DNA from: Histomonas meleagridis
Lineage: Eukaryota; Parabasalia; Tritrichomonadida; Dientamoebidae
Length of the DNA: 64,000 bases
Direction of reading: 5' to 3'
Assembly (NCBI GenBank): GCA_020186115.1
Contig: WSYJ01000013.1
Location: 1 to 64,000 of the forward strand
Every line of letters starts with the position of its first letter. Within the stretch, counting starts at the first letter, position 1. The notes under the pieces were generated by a model. The model saw only the letters and a program-made list of their open reading frames with translations. It searched no databases and was not told the origin of the DNA. A program made the translations under genes and the position numbers. This document shows positions 61,391-64,000 of the stretch, in pieces.

Positions 61391-64000
61391 ATGGATCTCG
61401 GAGTTATTTTTCAAGTTTTTGAAAATTATTCTTCACCTGATCCAAAGTTAAATGAGGAAGCAAGCAATGCCCTCCTTGAAATATCTACAAATATTCAATT
61501 TTTTCCATGTTTATTAGAAATAATTTCAACAGATCAAATTCCTCATAACTATTATAAAATTTCTCTAATGGCACTCAAAAAATTAATAGATAAATATGAA
61601 TTTGAGGTTTATCAAAATTTTATTCCCAAATTAGTATCAATTTTACCAAATCTTTTTAATTTACCTTTATTTATTCAAACTAAATATTTTGCATGCGATA
61701 TTGTTAAGCCTATTTATACAGGATTGCATGGAAATTGGCCAAACTTTATTGAATTTTCCATGAGTCTTTTCAATACTGAAGAAAATATTGCTCCTGGTTT
61801 TTATCTTTTCTCAGAAATTTATCCTATTTTGTCATCTGCCCAAATTGAACAAGTAACCAAAAGTTTAATTGATTTATTTTTCAAGTACGTTCAATCTGAT
61901 AATGACGAAATTGTTATTAAATCACTTTCATTTTTTTATTCATTTATTATTGATTATGATGAACCCGAAATTTTCAAAGATACATTAAATCCAGCATTGT
62001 TACAATGTCTTAATCAATCTCTTTCTCAAGGTCGTAGTGAAGTATTACATGCAGTTGTTCATTTAATATGTGTTTTACTTGATACACAATATCCATTTTT
62101 TGTTATTAATGCACCAAATTACTTAACGTTCTCCTTATCAATTATCAAAAATTCGAACATACCCATTCAATCGCGAATATGCATTCATCGCATTATTAAT
62201 AAATTAATTCAAATTCCAGGTTTTGTTAATTTTAATGATACTGAAATCATTTCTACGTTAATACATTTTTCATTTGAAGCATGTAATTCTGATCGAGATC
62301 CAGATACATCGTTCTATCAATATAATTCAGAATACATGATTAAAGTTATTCAAGAAATGGAACCTAAAGAAACATTAAATTATATCATACAAATAATCAA
62401 TGAAATTAAATCAATACAAACACCTGCATCAGTCCAATTTATTATATATTTATCAACAATTTGTATTCAATCTATAATACCACAATTTTTTTATGATCAA
62501 AATATCAAAGAATTTTTCATGGAAATTCTTTTTGTTGGTTTAAATTGTATTAGTGATCAATTTATATTTTCACAAACGATTGAATTTCTGAATGAAATAA
62601 TTAGTTCTATACCAATAATCTTAATACCACATTATAATGAGTTAATAACTATTTGTATGAAAGATCAACAACTTTATTCATCATTAGATTTAATGATAAT
62701 TCGAATTCGAAAGATACCAAATGAATTAGAAAAAATAATAACATTTTTTGTTAATGTTTTTTATTCAACATCAGATTTTAATGCATTAAAATGTATTTCA
62801 TCATTATTATCTATATCGAATATTATTGATGAAAGTTTATATTCGAAAATTATAATTCCTGAATTTGAAGCCAAATTATTTTATGATTTATCACAAGATA
62901 CACTTGATTTATTACGTTCATTAATTAAAGTATCACCAAATGTAGTCAAAACAAAATTACCATTTTATTTACCTATTTTATTATCTAATAAGAACAATGA
63001 TTTAATTATTATGTATATCATTGATACACTTATTATATTTTTGAAATATTATTATAATGAAATGGTACAATTCTTACCACAAATTATTATGTATATAATG
63101 GAAATCGAAACGAAAGAAATACCAGAAAAAGAAGATCAAAAAACAATATTTTTCCAAATGAAGTCACATTTATATCTTATAGTTTCATGGATATATTTAT
63201 TATATGATCAAATGGGTAATGAAGCAATACTCTTTTTAAATCGGCAAATTGAAATTGGTTCTGATGATACAAATTTATGTTTAAAAGTTATTATATCGAA
63301 ACTTAATAACTTTGATCAATATTTACAAAATGATTTATTATTCATTCGATGTATTCCAACAATTATCGAATATTGGGGATTCGGCAATTCATTACAAAGT
63401 ATTATAATGAAAATATCAGATAATATTAATTGCCTTGAAAGTATTGAAGCATTAATATCGATTGTAAAGATTTTAGGGAATTCGTTTACACAATTTTGTA
63501 ATGTTTTTATTGATAAATTAATACAATTATTCGAATCTGAAAAAGATTCATTAAATAAATTCGTTGGAGAAATAATTTATTTATTAACTTTAATTGCAAT
63601 TAATTGTAATAATGATTTACTACAAAATATTTTACCAATAATTTATCAATGGAAAAATATTAATATATATGAAATATTAATTTGTACTTTTAAATCATTA
63701 AAATTAATTATCGACTTTAATTATGATATAATACCTCAAAATGAAATACAAAGTTTCGGTCAAATAGTTACAAATATAATTGTTAATAATAATTGTTATC
63801 CTAATGATTTAGTGAATGTTAGTATCATATTATATATCTCTTTGTTTAAAGATATTCGTCAAATTGATCCCAATTTCCTGAATTTGATGCTTTCGAATAT
63901 CGATTTACAAGACGAAAATATTATATTCGATATTATAAACGTGGCAATTGTTTTATACGAATTCGATCAATTTAAATTATTGGCGTTTAATGTTATAATT
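61391..64000 (+). CDS. Importin-beta/karyopherin-like HEAT-repeat protein, partial (runs off the window)
   Basis: From the ATG at 61391 (MDLGVIFQVFENYSSPDPKL) the frame stays open by eye to the last base, about 870 codons, without a stop in the window. The N-terminus has the spacing of karyopherins: NEEASNALLEIST then a leucine-rich helix pair with ISLMALKKLIDKYEF. The rest is continuous helix-rich sequence in HEAT-like pairs rich in I, L, N and F. Importin-beta-type nuclear transport receptors fit best, but without the C-terminus exportin-like or other HEAT proteins are possible. The gene is very AT-rich. The C-terminus lies outside the window. Confidence 0.65.
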   Translation, partial: MDLGVIFQVFENYSSPDPKLNEEASNALLEISTNIQFFPCLLEIISTDQIPHNYYKISLMALKKLIDKYEFEVYQNFIPKLVSILPNLFNLPLFIQTKYFACDIVKPIYTGLHGNWPNFIEFSMSLFNTEENIAPGFYLFSEIYPILSSAQIEQVTKSLIDLFFKYVQSDNDEIVIKSLSFFYSFIIDYDEPEIFKDTLNPALLQCLNQSLSQGRSEVLHAVVHLICVLLDTQYPFFVINAPNYLTFSLSIIKNSNIPIQSRICIHRIINKLIQIPGFVNFNDTEIISTLIHFSFEACNSDRDPDTSFYQYNSEYMIKVIQEMEPKETLNYIIQIINEIKSIQTPASVQFIIYLSTICIQSIIPQFFYDQNIKEFFMEILFVGLNCISDQFIFSQTIEFLNEIISSIPIILIPHYNELITICMKDQQLYSSLDLMIIRIRKIPNELEKIITFFVNVFYSTSDFNALKCISSLLSISNIIDESLYSKIIIPEFEAKLFYDLSQDTLDLLRSLIKVSPNVVKTKLPFYLPILLSNKNNDLIIMYIIDTLIIFLKYYYNEMVQFLPQIIMYIMEIETKEIPEKEDQKTIFFQMKSHLYLIVSWIYLLYDQMGNEAILFLNRQIEIGSDDTNLCLKVIISKLNNFDQYLQNDLLFIRCIPTIIEYWGFGNSLQSIIMKISDNINCLESIEALISIVKILGNSFTQFCNVFIDKLIQLFESEKDSLNKFVGEIIYLLTLIAINCNNDLLQNILPIIYQWKNINIYEILICTFKSLKLIIDFNYDIIPQNEIQSFGQIVTNIIVNNNCYPNDLVNVSIILYISLFKDIRQIDPNFLNLMLSNIDLQDENIIFDIINVAIVLYEFDQFKLLAFNVII

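Overview
This window looks like nuclear DNA of a trichomonad (Parabasalia), most likely a Tritrichomonas-like species. The evidence is: very AT-rich and apparently intron-poor genes; a pyruvate:ferredoxin oxidoreductase and a malic enzyme next to each other, each with a short N-terminal extension of hydrogenosomal type; ATGs preceded by a trichomonad-type initiator (TCA[C/T]T) or a Myb-site-like M3 element; many stop codons inside a TAAA tetramer; small two-repeat Myb proteins; and ankyrin-repeat genes with a trichomonad-style N-terminal domain. The species cannot be fixed from sequence alone.

Layout. 1-3.4 kb: non-coding repeats, a MITE-like element with long terminal inverted repeats, and a stop-interrupted ankyrin array. 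4.1-4.5 kb: a 37-bp tandem array. 4.6-10.8 kb: a Lag1/TLC ceramide-synthase-like gene, an unrecognised 659-aa gene, an AVL9-type DENN protein and an odd DHHC-type palmitoyltransferase. 11.5-16.4 kb: a decayed ankyrin gene and an integrase relic with a perfect palindrome. 16.7-30.6 kb: a housekeeping block of PUM3/Puf6-like protein, ribosomal protein eS19, coiled-coil protein, M28 peptidase, chromodomain protein, MCM4, L-type lectin and Myb. 30.9-33.8 kb: ankyrin gene plus array. 34.2-43.6 kb: USP7-like deubiquitinase, tRNA-Leu(UAA), a broken pogo-like transposon with perfect inverted repeats, a nearly 1-kb AAT microsatellite, an LRR-PP2C phosphatase and the tiny ribosomal protein gene eL41. 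44.1-50.1 kb: PFOR and malic enzyme. 50.3-54.8 kb: an inverted copy of the 2.2-4.7 kb region, followed by another ankyrin gene. 56.7-64 kb: a second Myb, a small secreted protein, a TAP42/alpha4-like protein, an ABC-transporter gene broken by an internal inversion, and a large importin-like ORF running off the window end.

How the genes connect. Malic enzyme and PFOR catalyse consecutive steps of hydrogenosomal malate/pyruvate metabolism. eS19, eL41 and PUM3 belong to ribosome structure or biogenesis. MCM4 and the chromodomain protein are nuclear. AVL9, lectin, DHHC and TLC proteins belong to the secretory/membrane system. TAP42 and the LRR-PP2C belong to phosphatase signalling.

The most unusual structure is the ankyrin system, with four main loci plus two small relics. 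Its repeat units fall into two classes: one reads through in frame, the other carries an extra 17-20 nt at the same point of the unit. That insertion throws the linker and the next ankyrin unit out of frame, although both usually remain coding-like. Almost the same sequence forms an inverted repeat about 45.6 kb apart in this window.
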